This document shows, piece by piece, positions 6,842 to 12,085 of a stretch of DNA of 12,085 nucleotides. A program made the position numbers and the translations under genes. How positions within the stretch are numbered: the stretch's first letter is position 1; the number at the start of each line of letters is the position of its first letter. The notes below the pieces were generated by a model. It was given only the letters and a program-made list of their open reading frames with translations. It was not told the origin of the DNA and made no database searches. Origin of the DNA: Dehalococcoidia bacterium (GTDB taxonomy: Bacteria > Chloroflexota > Dehalococcoidia > UBA2979); NCBI GenBank assembly GCA_030745285.1, contig JASLOV010000203.1, positions 1 to 12,085 on the forward strand, given 5' to 3'.

Positions 6842-7145
6842 CGTCACTCTCCAGTCGTCCCGTCTGTAGCGCCGGCAGCGCCTGCGGTGCGGGCCGCGTC
6901 ATACTACCGCCTGATTGCGGTTGGCGCTGCGGGGGCGGCGGAGGCGTGCCACCGTCGCGCGAGCGCAGCACGAGCAGCAACCCCGTCCCCGCCAGCATCG
7001 TGAAGAGCAGAACGGCTGCGATCGTGAGCAGCAGCGGCCTCAGCCAGCGACGTTCAGGCGGCTCCCAGGCCCCGTAGCCCGCCTCTTCCGTGAGGTCCGG
7101 GTCGAGCTCGCCCTCGCTTGAGGTGAGCCAGCCGTCGTCGCTCAT
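6567..7145 (-). CDS. Single-pass membrane protein; C-terminal half doubtful
   Basis: The gene begins at ATG 7145-7143, 4 nt after the hotdog B stop. Residues 1-34 are acidic and probably cytosolic (MSDDGWLTSSEGELDPDLTE). Residues 35-60 form one transmembrane helix (LRPLLLTIAAVLLFTMLAGTG). A Pro-rich linker follows (TPPPPPQRQPQ, 67-77). The frame then stays open through the DUF35 start (about codon 101) and 275 nt into that gene, ending at 6567, for 192 residues in all. The overlapping part reads as a plain shadow of DUF35. The authentic protein probably ends near codon 80-100, through a frameshift or because the natural stop is missing; stops in the two other frames lie at about 6900-6905. 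No family was recognised. Co-transcription with its neighbours is likely from the spacing. Confidence 0.55.
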   Translation of the reverse strand: MSDDGWLTSSEGELDPDLTEEAGYGAWEPPERRWLRPLLLTIAAVLLFTMLAGTGLLLVLRSRDGGTPPPPPQRQPQSGGSMTRPAPQALPALQTGRLESDDGRLQQTAAHADAGDPGVLGRPEARRASHSAVPGLQPALLLPAVVLPALPLHQRRMDHGLRQGHRRNIRDQPSRDGRLGRGGPVRGGGGLA

Positions 7146-7149
7146 CGAC

Positions 7150-7590
7150 TCAGGCGTCCCGGGGCGGCCGCACGATCGCGAAGCTGACACGGGCCTTGGC
7201 GTTCATCGCGCCGTTCTCGCCGTCGGAGACCTCCACGTCGCAGACGCAGAGCCGCCCGCCTTTCCGCAGCACGCGCCCCTCCGCCACGGTCGGGTCGCCG
7301 AGGGCGGACGTGAGGTACGAGAGCCCGACATCGACGCTGCTCACGATCGACTCGCCGGGGCCGAGCGTGCTGCTGAGCGCGATCTCGGCGGCGAGCTCGG
7401 CGAGCGAGGCGACGACCCCGCCGTTGATCGAGTCACGAATGCCGCCCACGGCGATGTCGTTACGCGACATCGTCAGCCGCGCATAGCCCTCTTCGATCAC
7501 ATCGACGGAGACGCCGAGTTCGGTGAGGAAGGGGCGGTCCTGCCACTGCGCCCGCAGCGCGTCGAAGCCTGGCGTGACGGCACCGGTCAC
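7150..7590 (-). CDS. PaaI-type hotdog-fold protein B (acyl-CoA thioesterase-like)
   Basis: This gene starts at GTG 7590-7588, which overlaps the stop of hotdog A as GTGA, and encodes 146 residues. It has the hotdog order: N-terminal cap (1-25), strand GVSVDVIEEGYARLTM (26-41), central helix SINGGVVASLAELAAEIAL (54-72), then strands SSVDVGLSYLTSAL, TVAEGRVLRKGGRLCVCDVEV and NAKARVSFAIV. PaaI-type thioesterases hydrolyse acyl-CoA using a HGG-x-x-x-x-L-x-D/E motif on the central helix. Here it reads INGG with E65, so the usual His is Asn57. Activity is therefore likely but not certain; a hydratase-like or non-catalytic role in a heterodimer with A is possible. Its overlap with A and shared architecture point to an ancestral duplication. 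Confidence 0.85.
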   Translation of the reverse strand: MTGAVTPGFDALRAQWQDRPFLTELGVSVDVIEEGYARLTMSRNDIAVGGIRDSINGGVVASLAELAAEIALSSTLGPGESIVSSVDVGLSYLTSALGDPTVAEGRVLRKGGRLCVCDVEVSDGENGAMNAKARVSFAIVRPPRDA

Positions 7591-8018
7591 GGAGACACCC
7601 CCGGCGCCGGCCGGATCGAATACGTGCCGCGCCCGGTGGCGACGAGGGCGCCGGACTGGTCCAGGGCCTCGACGGTCATCACCGCCAGGCGGCGCCCCTT
7701 GTGCAGCACGCGGCTCTCGACGATGACGGCGCCCTGCGGCTTTGCCACATAGGTCAGCGTCATCTCGGCCGTACCGTTCATTGCCTCGCGACCGTCTTCG
7801 ATCACCGTGCTGACGGCGGTGACCAGCGCCTGGTCGGCGGCGGTCGTGACGGCCAGGTTGCTGACCGTACCGTCCGGCGCGGCGCCGCCGCGGACCGCCT
7901 CCACCCGGTAGCTCGCGAACCCCTCGCCGACTTCCTCGCCGCTGATGCCGAGCGCGACGAAGAGCGGACGGTTGGCCTGGGCGGCGACCCACGGGCCGCG
8001 GCGCGGTGCTGGCGTCAT
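7587..8018 (-). CDS. PaaI-type hotdog-fold protein A, diverged central motif
   Basis: This 143-residue protein starts at ATG 8018, with GGAGGGG 5 nt upstream; longer open frame upstream is not coding-like. Its layout follows hotdog B: cap WVAAQANRPLFVALGI, strand GEGFASYRVEAVRGG, central helix SNLAVTTAADQALV (53-66), then AEMTLTYVAKPQ, VIVESRVLHKGRRLAVMTVEA and VATGRGTYSIR. The helix motif that carries His-Gly-Gly and Asp/Glu in active family members is lost, with SNLA in its place and D62-Q63 further along. It may be the structural half of an A-B heterodimer. It is the first gene of the minus-strand operon and diverges from the phosphatase gene across 139 bp. The fold is well supported and the substrate unknown. 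Confidence 0.82.
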   Translation of the reverse strand: MTPAPRRGPWVAAQANRPLFVALGISGEEVGEGFASYRVEAVRGGAAPDGTVSNLAVTTAADQALVTAVSTVIEDGREAMNGTAEMTLTYVAKPQGAVIVESRVLHKGRRLAVMTVEALDQSGALVATGRGTYSIRPAPGVSP

Positions 8019-8062
8019 GCTTGCCCCTCCGGTGGCCGCACTCCCCGGCGGCCATGCGCCGG

Positions 8063-8090
8063 AGCGTACCGTCACCGCCGCGCGAGTGAC
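8063..8090 (-). promoter_or_regulatory. Promoter and dyad of the hotdog-thiolase operon
   Basis: On the minus strand TACGCT (forward 8063-8068) fits a TANNNT -10 box, 44 nt ahead of ATG 8018. Just upstream lies an inverted repeat, GTCAC-N10-GTGAC (8071-8090), placed where a repressor would cover the -10/-35 spacer. The size and symmetry suit a TetR- or GntR-type dimer, but no regulator gene is adjacent. Confidence 0.35.
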
Positions 8091-8093
8091 AGC

Positions 8094-8115
8094 CGCGCAG
8101 GGCCCCGTCTGCGCG
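8094..8115. promoter_or_regulatory. Inverted repeat in the divergent intergenic region
   Basis: CGCGCAG (8094-8100) and CTGCGCG (8109-8115) form a perfect 7-bp inverted repeat around an 8-nt G/C-rich loop. It lies between the divergent hotdog A and phosphatase promoters. It could be an operator or an RNA hairpin; chance is not excluded at this GC content. Confidence 0.25.
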
Positions 8116-8132
8116 AGCGGGGCGCTGGCGGC

Positions 8133-8138
8133 TAAGCT
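8133..8138 (+). promoter_or_regulatory. Possible -10 box of the phosphatase gene
   Basis: TAAGCT fits TANNNT and lies just upstream of the AAGGAG ribosome site (8146-8151), which would give a very short leader. No clear -35 is seen. Confidence 0.3.
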
Positions 8139-8157
8139 CGCAGCGAAGGAGCGGCCG

Positions 8158-9096
8158 ATGGCGCGCGAATCGGACGGCGAAGCCGGCGCTGGGGCTGACG
8201 CAGGCCCGCTTCCCGACGACGCGCTGCTCGCCGAGATCGAGGGCGTCGCGCTGGAGCTCGCCCGCTTCGCCGGCGGCGAGATCACGGCCGCGCTCAGACG
8301 CGGCATGACCGTGGAGTACAAGACCGAGGCGAAGGGCGAGGCCGCGCCCACCGACCCCGTCTCCGAGGTCGACCGCAACGTAGAGCGCCAGCTCCGCAAA
8401 CAGCTCGCGGAGCGCTTCCCCGACCACGCCATCGTCGGGGAGGAGGTCGACGAGCACCCGGCGGCGGATGCGGAGTTCGTCTGGGCGATCGACCCGGTCG
8501 ACGGCACCACCAACTTCGTCAACGGCTTCCCGCTATTCGCCTGCTCGATCGGGGTACTGCACCGCGGACGCCCGGTGATCGGGGTGGTGTGGTGCTCGAC
8601 GAGCCACGAGCTGCGGCCGGCGGTCTATCACGCCCGCCACGGCAGCGCGCTGCTGCTCGACGGGGAGGAGGTCACCCCCGGCCCGCCGGCGAGCGGCGTG
8701 AGCCGGCGGCTGGCGGCGGCGCCCGGCGGGGCGGCCGGGCGGCAGCGGGGCTGGGACAACCGCGTGACCGGCTGCGCCTCGATCGAGTGCGTCTTCGTCG
8801 CGGCCGGGATCTTCAACTCGGCGTCGTTCTGGGGGCCGGGGCTGTGGGACGTGGCCGCGGGGACGGTACTGCTGCGTGCGGCCGGTCGCGAAATCTGGAC
8901 GCGCGACGGGCGGGGCTGGCGTTCCTTCGAACGCTTCGAAGCACCGTCCGAGGTGCGCGAGGAGCGCGAGCCGTCGCTTCGCGACTGGCGCCGGCCGCTG
9001 CTGGTGGGCGAGCGCGAGGCGCTCGCGGTGCTCCGCGAGCGGCTGCGGGGCCCGAGCCGGTGGCGGCGTCTCAGACGGCGGCTGCACCTGCCCTGA
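8158..9096 (+). CDS. Inositol monophosphatase-family phosphatase
   Basis: This 312-residue protein should hydrolyse a small phosphomonoester such as inositol-1-phosphate, histidinol-phosphate or a nucleotide 3'-phosphate, using magnesium. The first metal site is GEE (94-96) and IDPVDGTTNFVNG (111-123, with D112 and D115). The upstream T-D-x-V/D segment is TDPVSEVD (65-72). The second site is the WDVAAG motif (230-235, D231). The family's usual GSA-L-x-x-x-x-VAAG helix reads TGCASIECVFVAAGIFN (204-220). ATG 8158 follows AAGGAG by 6 nt, so the longer open frame from 7945 is not used. The C-terminal 50 residues are very Arg-rich and end in RWRRLRRRLHLP, longer and more basic than usual, possibly for binding membrane or nucleic acid. 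The gene stands alone on this strand. Confidence 0.9.
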   Translation: MARESDGEAGAGADAGPLPDDALLAEIEGVALELARFAGGEITAALRRGMTVEYKTEAKGEAAPTDPVSEVDRNVERQLRKQLAERFPDHAIVGEEVDEHPAADAEFVWAIDPVDGTTNFVNGFPLFACSIGVLHRGRPVIGVVWCSTSHELRPAVYHARHGSALLLDGEEVTPGPPASGVSRRLAAAPGGAAGRQRGWDNRVTGCASIECVFVAAGIFNSASFWGPGLWDVAAGTVLLRAAGREIWTRDGRGWRSFERFEAPSEVREEREPSLRDWRRPLLVGEREALAVLRERLRGPSRWRRLRRRLHLP

Positions 9097-9127
9097 GCGC
9101 CGCCGAATGGGATCGATCAGCGCTCAG
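9093..9127. terminator. Stem-loop shared by two convergent genes
   Basis: CTGAGCGC (9093-9100) pairs with GCGCTCAG (9120-9127) as a perfect 8-bp stem around a 19-nt loop. The stop codons of the phosphatase (TGA 9094-9096) and the convergent kinase-fold gene (TGA on the minus strand, 9126-9124) lie in the two arms. There is no U-tract, so it is a possible bidirectional terminator or mRNA-end stabiliser rather than a classic intrinsic terminator. Confidence 0.4.
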
Positions 9128-9804
9128 ATCATCGGCCAGGGGACGCAGCGGTAGGGGAACATCTCCGGCAGCACCGGGTGACCGGCCAGCTCCCGGCAAC
9201 GCGCCGCCAGCGCCTCTCGCTCCGGCTCGGAGAGGCAGCGCCGCAACGCGTCGGCGCTCTCGTCGCCGGAGACGAGACACTCCGCGGCGCGCTCGAGGTC
9301 TTCGACACAGCGGTCCGGAAGCGGCTCACCCGCGAAGTCCCAGACCACGGTGCGCAGCTTGCGCTGGCTGTGGAAGCAGAGCCCGTTGTCGATGCCCCAC
9401 AACCGCCCGTCGCCGTCCAGCAGCAGGTGGCCGCCCTTGCGGTCGGCGTTGTTCGCCACCAGGTCGAAGGCGGCGAAGCGGATGAGCTGCTCGTGCAGCG
9501 AGTCCTGCTCGCGGAAGTCGAAGTAGTGCTGGGAGGGGTCGTGCTCGATGTAGAGCTGCATCGACCCGACGCCCTGAGGACCGCCGCGCTCCACCGTCGG
9601 CGGGATCAGGTTCCAGCCGAGCAGCCGGGAGAGCTGGTAGGCGCCGACCTCGCGCTCGTAGAGGGTGCCGGGGGGGAAGTCGTGCAGCGGGCGCTCGCCC
9701 TGCGACGGCTTGTAGATGCCTAGCCCCTCACCGAACCGGTCGTGCGCGAGCGTCGCCAGGAAGACGTAGTTCGAGGCGTCGTAGACGAGGCGAAGCTCTC
9801 CCAC
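9124..9804 (-). CDS. SCO1664-family protein with PI3/PI4-kinase-like fold
   Basis: The product has at least 226 residues from GTG 9804. It carries the atypical-kinase pattern of SCO1664-type proteins. A nucleotide-binding Lys is in GLGIYKPSQGERPLHDFP (27-44, K32). The helix segment is TLYEREVGAYQLSRLLGW. The catalytic loop is FDLVANNADRKGGHLL (113-128, D121) and the metal-binding D139 lies in WGIDNGLCF. The first residues (GELRLVYDASNYVFLAT) already form the first strand, so the true start is probably upstream. The frame remains open with no ATG, GTG or TTG until a CTG at 9873, which follows GGAGG by 6 nt. That would add 23 residues. In actinobacteria this family sits with DUF3090 and a histidine phosphatase; here neither neighbour is present. 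Substrate and biological role are unknown. Confidence 0.85.
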   Translation of the reverse strand: MGELRLVYDASNYVFLATLAHDRFGEGLGIYKPSQGERPLHDFPPGTLYEREVGAYQLSRLLGWNLIPPTVERGGPQGVGSMQLYIEHDPSQHYFDFREQDSLHEQLIRFAAFDLVANNADRKGGHLLLDGDGRLWGIDNGLCFHSQRKLRTVVWDFAGEPLPDRCVEDLERAAECLVSGDESADALRRCLSEPEREALAARCRELAGHPVLPEMFPYRCVPWPMI

Positions 9805-9937
9805 CTCGGCTTCAGCAAGCGCCGCGAGCGCCTGCGGGTCGGCGGCGGACCAGGAGTTGACGGGCGCTGTCAGTGGACCCCTCCGGCTGCCGTTCGATTG
9901 TAGCGGTCGCGCCGCCCATCGATGGCGAAAGCGTCTC

Positions 9938-10777
9938 TCAGTTCGCGCCGCCGCCTTCCTGCGTCACCACCTCGCGGGTCGTCACGCCCAGCCCGACGCG
10001 CATCGCCGAGCAGTGCATCATCATCGTCGCGAGCACGGGAGTGACCCCCTGGAGCGTCGACCGCGCGATGGCCACGTCCGGCCCGGCGACGGCCGCTGCC
10101 AGCGCGTCGGGACCGGCCTCGATTGGCTGCGCGAGGAAGCGCGACGAGGAGCGGGCGTAGAAGTAGAGCGCGCGACCTCGACGGCGAAAGTCCGGGTAGG
10201 CGACCAGGTGCTGTAGCTCTTCCCACACGGCCTCCAGGTATGCCGGCCACGCAGCGATCGCGCGGTAGAGGTCGGGCGCACCGTCGACGTTGAGCACCTC
10301 GGCGATGGCCGGCAGGGGCGCGGTGCCGCCGTCGGCCAGTTCGAGTGCGGTTTCCACGTGCTCCTGCTCGCGCTCGGACGGCTGACGCGGCTCCGGCCGA
10401 CCCTGCCCGCCGACACTGGGCTCTGTCATTGCCTCGGCGAGCGCTGACGTCAGCAGCAGGAGCTGCGGCTGCACCCAGTAGAAGACATCGAGTGCGGCGA
10501 CGACCGCATCGAGTTCGGCCTCGGAGAGGCCGCGCGCCAGCAGCGAGGCCCGCGAGAGCACCGGCTCGTACACCTCCTCCACTCCGTCGGCGGCCATGTC
10601 CGCCATGTAGAGCGCGCTGCCGAGGAATCCCGCCGTCTCCATCGACGGGGCCAGTTGAGGCCAGACGGCGTCGAGGTAGCCACCGGCACGGGCGAGGCCG
10701 GCCACGGCGTCCGGTATGAACGGCGCTCTCAGCGCGGCGGCAACGAGCCGGGCGGTCGATTCGGGCTGCTCGCTCAC
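9938..10777 (-). CDS. DehI-like 2-haloacid dehalogenase family protein
   Basis: This 279-residue, largely helical protein looks like the DehI family, which hydrolyses both D- and L-2-haloacids without a covalent ester intermediate. As in DehI there are two related halves joined by a Pro/Glu-rich linker (119-140). Residues 14-62 contain FIPDAVAGLARAGGYLDAVW and GSALYMADMA. Residues 155-216 contain LYRAIAAWPAYLEAVWEEL and GRALYFYARSSS. The aligned YLDAVW/YLEAVW and ALYMAD/ALYFYA segments show the duplication. The start is GTG 10777; TATGCT (10789-10784 on the minus strand) sits 6 nt before it, so the transcript may be leaderless, and no Shine-Dalgarno is seen. The kinase-fold gene follows after roughly 64-130 bp. 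The enzyme call is moderate; a non-dehalogenating paralogue is possible. Confidence 0.68.
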   Translation of the reverse strand: MSEQPESTARLVAAALRAPFIPDAVAGLARAGGYLDAVWPQLAPSMETAGFLGSALYMADMAADGVEEVYEPVLSRASLLARGLSEAELDAVVAALDVFYWVQPQLLLLTSALAEAMTEPSVGGQGRPEPRQPSEREQEHVETALELADGGTAPLPAIAEVLNVDGAPDLYRAIAAWPAYLEAVWEELQHLVAYPDFRRRGRALYFYARSSSRFLAQPIEAGPDALAAAVAGPDVAIARSTLQGVTPVLATMMMHCSAMRVGLGVTTREVVTQEGGGAN

Positions 10778-10783
10778 CGTCGA

Positions 10784-10789
10784 AGCATA
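10784..10789 (-). promoter_or_regulatory. -10 box suggesting a leaderless DehI-like transcript
   Basis: TATGCT on the minus strand fits TANNNT and ends 6 nt before the GTG at 10777. This puts transcription start at or next to the start codon, which agrees with the missing Shine-Dalgarno. Confidence 0.4.
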
Positions 10790-10869
10790 GCGAGGCAGCG
10801 GCAGACAGGGAGGGAGCCCACTGGGTTGCCGAGCACGCAGCCCGGTGCTGCCTGATTTCGCGGGATACC

Positions 10870-10884
10870 TCTTATCTGATAAGA
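10870..10884. promoter_or_regulatory. Perfect dyad in an AT-rich intergenic island
   Basis: TCTTATCTGATAAGA is a perfect 7-bp inverted repeat around a single T. It lies in an AT-rich island (about 10857-10930) between the divergent DehI-like gene and the secreted-protein frame. The form suggests a dimeric-regulator operator; no loop is long enough for an RNA hairpin. Confidence 0.45.
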
Positions 10885-10926
10885 AGACACATCAGAGTCC
10901 ATATCACTGGCCAGTTCGGGTCAGAA

Positions 10927-12085
10927 ATACGACGCCTGCAAAGTCTCTTCTCCCGCTGGGTACTCACGGCGCTCGCCCTGATTGCACTCGCCGGCGGACG
11001 CGTCTCCGCGCAATCACCAGACGTCCTGGCCGCGGGCGGCGTCGACTCATCGTTCGAGGCCGGGCTGGATGGCTGGACGGTCGTCAACGCGTCCGCCGGG
11101 GGCAGTGGCCCCGTCTGGGGCGGCACGGCGGCGGCCCACCTCACCGCACAGGCGCCCGGGCTGGTGCGACTCGACACGAAGTACTGGCTCGTCTCGGCCT
11201 CACCCGGGGCGGAGCACACGCTGCGCCTGTAGATCTTCGACGATGACCCGCTGATCGACGGTGCCGATGTGTATCTCGAGTTTCTCGATGCCGCGGGCGC
11301 CGTCCTCCGCTCCCACACCGCTGGCTTGACGAGCGACGAGCCGTCGTTTCGGCAACTCGTCGTCGGCCCGGCTACAGCGGTCTCGGGCGCCGCGTACGTC
11401 CGCGTGAGCGTGTGGGCCAGCGCCCTGGCGGCCGGCGCAACGATCCACGTCGACGGCGTCACCGTCGAGGCCGGCCCTGTTCCGACGCCCGAACCGACTC
11501 CAGAGCCAACCCCAGAGCCGGCGCCCGAACCAACCCCCGAGCCGACGGCGGCGGCGACCCCAGCACCGAAAGCCAGCCCGACCGCATCGCCCACACCCAC
11601 CGCCGGCCCAGTCGCCTCGCCCGCACCGACAAGCAGCCCCAGCGTCCGGTCGCCACGACCCTCGCCGCCCGCCCCCACCGCGGTCCCGATCTTCGAGCGG
11701 CTGACCAACGGCGACTTCGCGCTGGGCATCGAGGGGTGGTCGAGCGTCGGCGGCATTCTCACGGCCGCGGACGGCTTCAGCGACAGCGGGCTGGCGGCGG
11801 TCCTGACGTCGCAGAGCGCCTCGACGAAGTGGATGTCACAGACCGTGCACGTGACGGCGGGCGGCTGGTACCGCGCGAGTGCTCGCATGCGGCCCGCCTC
11901 GCCCGGGGACCTCGTCTGGTTGCGCGTTGCCTGGTACGCCTCGGCGGACGGCAGCGGCACGCAACTCTCGACGGCAGACGCGCCAGCGGTCCTCAACCCG
12001 GCGGAGTCGCTGGTGGAGACGAGCACCGGGGCACTGCAAGCGCCGGCGAATGCGCGGTTGGCGAAGGCACGGCTCGTGCTCCGGC
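10927..12085 (+). pseudogene. Secreted two-domain protein interrupted by TAG (3' end off the window)
   Basis: One frame reads as a secreted protein from 10927 to the right edge. It opens with ATA where ATG is expected: IRRLQSLFSRWVLTALAL, then IALAGGRVSA-Q, a clear signal peptide with cleavage near residue 28. Domain 1 (about 40-185) is a beta-rich, carbohydrate-binding-like module starting FEAGLDGWTVV. In-frame TAG 11230-11232 (codon 102) splits it between HTLRL and IFDDDPLIDG. A Pro/Thr/Glu linker (about 187-254, TPEPTPEPTPEP) leads to domain 2 (from 255), FERLTNGDFALGIEGW and later TGALQAPANARLAKARLVLR. Such modules occur in Chloroflexota surface proteins, some with a lamin-tail domain. 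Codon bias is uniform on both sides of the TAG, which points to a recent change from CAG. Recent pseudogene, readthrough or assembly error are all possible. Confidence 0.65.
11482..11688 (+). repeat. Pro-Thr-Glu linker repeats within the secreted protein
   Basis: A low-complexity stretch encodes degenerate TPEP units (TPEPTPEPTPEPAPEPTPEP) followed by Pro/Ser/Thr/Ala repeats. It is an extended, probably surface-exposed or O-glycosylated spacer between two beta-rich domains. On the opposite strand it creates a false Gly-Val-Ser-Gly repeat. Confidence 0.75.

Noticed and set aside
7945..8157. N-terminal extension of the phosphatase from an earlier ATG
   Set aside because: It would overlap hotdog A antisense and lacks family similarity; ATG 8158 has a clear AAGGAG site.
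7150..8457. 435-residue minus-strand open frame as one fused protein
   Set aside because: Only its last 146 residues are hotdog B; the rest is a shadow of hotdog A and of the antisense phosphatase gene.
11461..11690. Tandem DNA repeats as a CRISPR array or mobile element
   Set aside because: The units are short, imperfect and codon-phased TPEP repeats with no spacers.
10872..12026. 384-residue minus-strand open frame with Gly-Val-Ser-Gly repeats
   Set aside because: It is the mirror of the PTE linker and beta-rich domains on the plus strand, which have a signal peptide, domain-like sequence and proper codon bias.

Overview
The window is a very GC-rich (by eye near 70%), gene-dense stretch of bacterial chromosome with short gaps, strong G/C third-position bias, GTG starts and 4-nt GTGA gene overlaps. 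The gene set fits a free-living member of Chloroflexota (Dehalococcoidia/Tepidiformia/Thermomicrobia-like) or, less likely, an actinobacterium. It includes an SCO1664-type kinase-fold protein, a thiolase-like/DUF35 pair, tandem PaaI-type hotdog proteins, a DehI-like dehalogenase, and a secreted protein with a Pro-Thr-Glu linker. This placement is inference; there is no rRNA or marker gene. No tRNA, rRNA, CRISPR array, insertion sequence or phage gene was seen.

Layout. (1) 1-1989, minus strand: a zinc alcohol dehydrogenase followed by an ATP-grasp ligase that runs off the left edge. (2) 1990-2515: a 526-bp gap with a short stretch that looks coding but has decayed or shifted frame. (3) 2516-4992, plus strand: an XRE-type repressor, translationally coupled by a GTGA overlap to a half-transporter ABC exporter, then a 56-residue membrane-anchored Cys-rich protein. 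(4) 8018 down to 5055, minus strand: a compact operon in the order hotdog A, hotdog B (GTGA overlap), single-TM protein, DUF35 zinc/OB protein, Cys-less SCPx-type thiolase, and a 51-residue stub of a VOC/glyoxalase protein. (5) 8158-9096, plus strand: an inositol-monophosphatase-family protein, divergent from the operon. (6) 10777 down to 9124, minus strand: a DehI-like protein, then an SCO1664/PI3-4-kinase-fold protein. (7) 10927-12085, plus strand: the start of a secreted two-domain protein whose frame is intact except for an in-frame TAG, and which has ATA where an ATG is expected.

How the genes fit together. Region 4 is the most coherent unit. A thiolase-fold protein without either catalytic cysteine, next to a DUF35 partner, matches the Ltp2-ChsH2 type of acyl-CoA aldolase better than a true thiolase, and the two hotdog proteins would suit acyl-CoA hydrolysis or hydration. 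In region 3 the repressor probably controls itself and the exporter through a dyad over its own -10 box and start codon. The most unusual items are the interrupted secreted gene at the right edge, the Cys-less thiolase operon, the Cys-rich small protein and the probable CTG start of the kinase-fold gene. I found no clearly new defence or mobile system.
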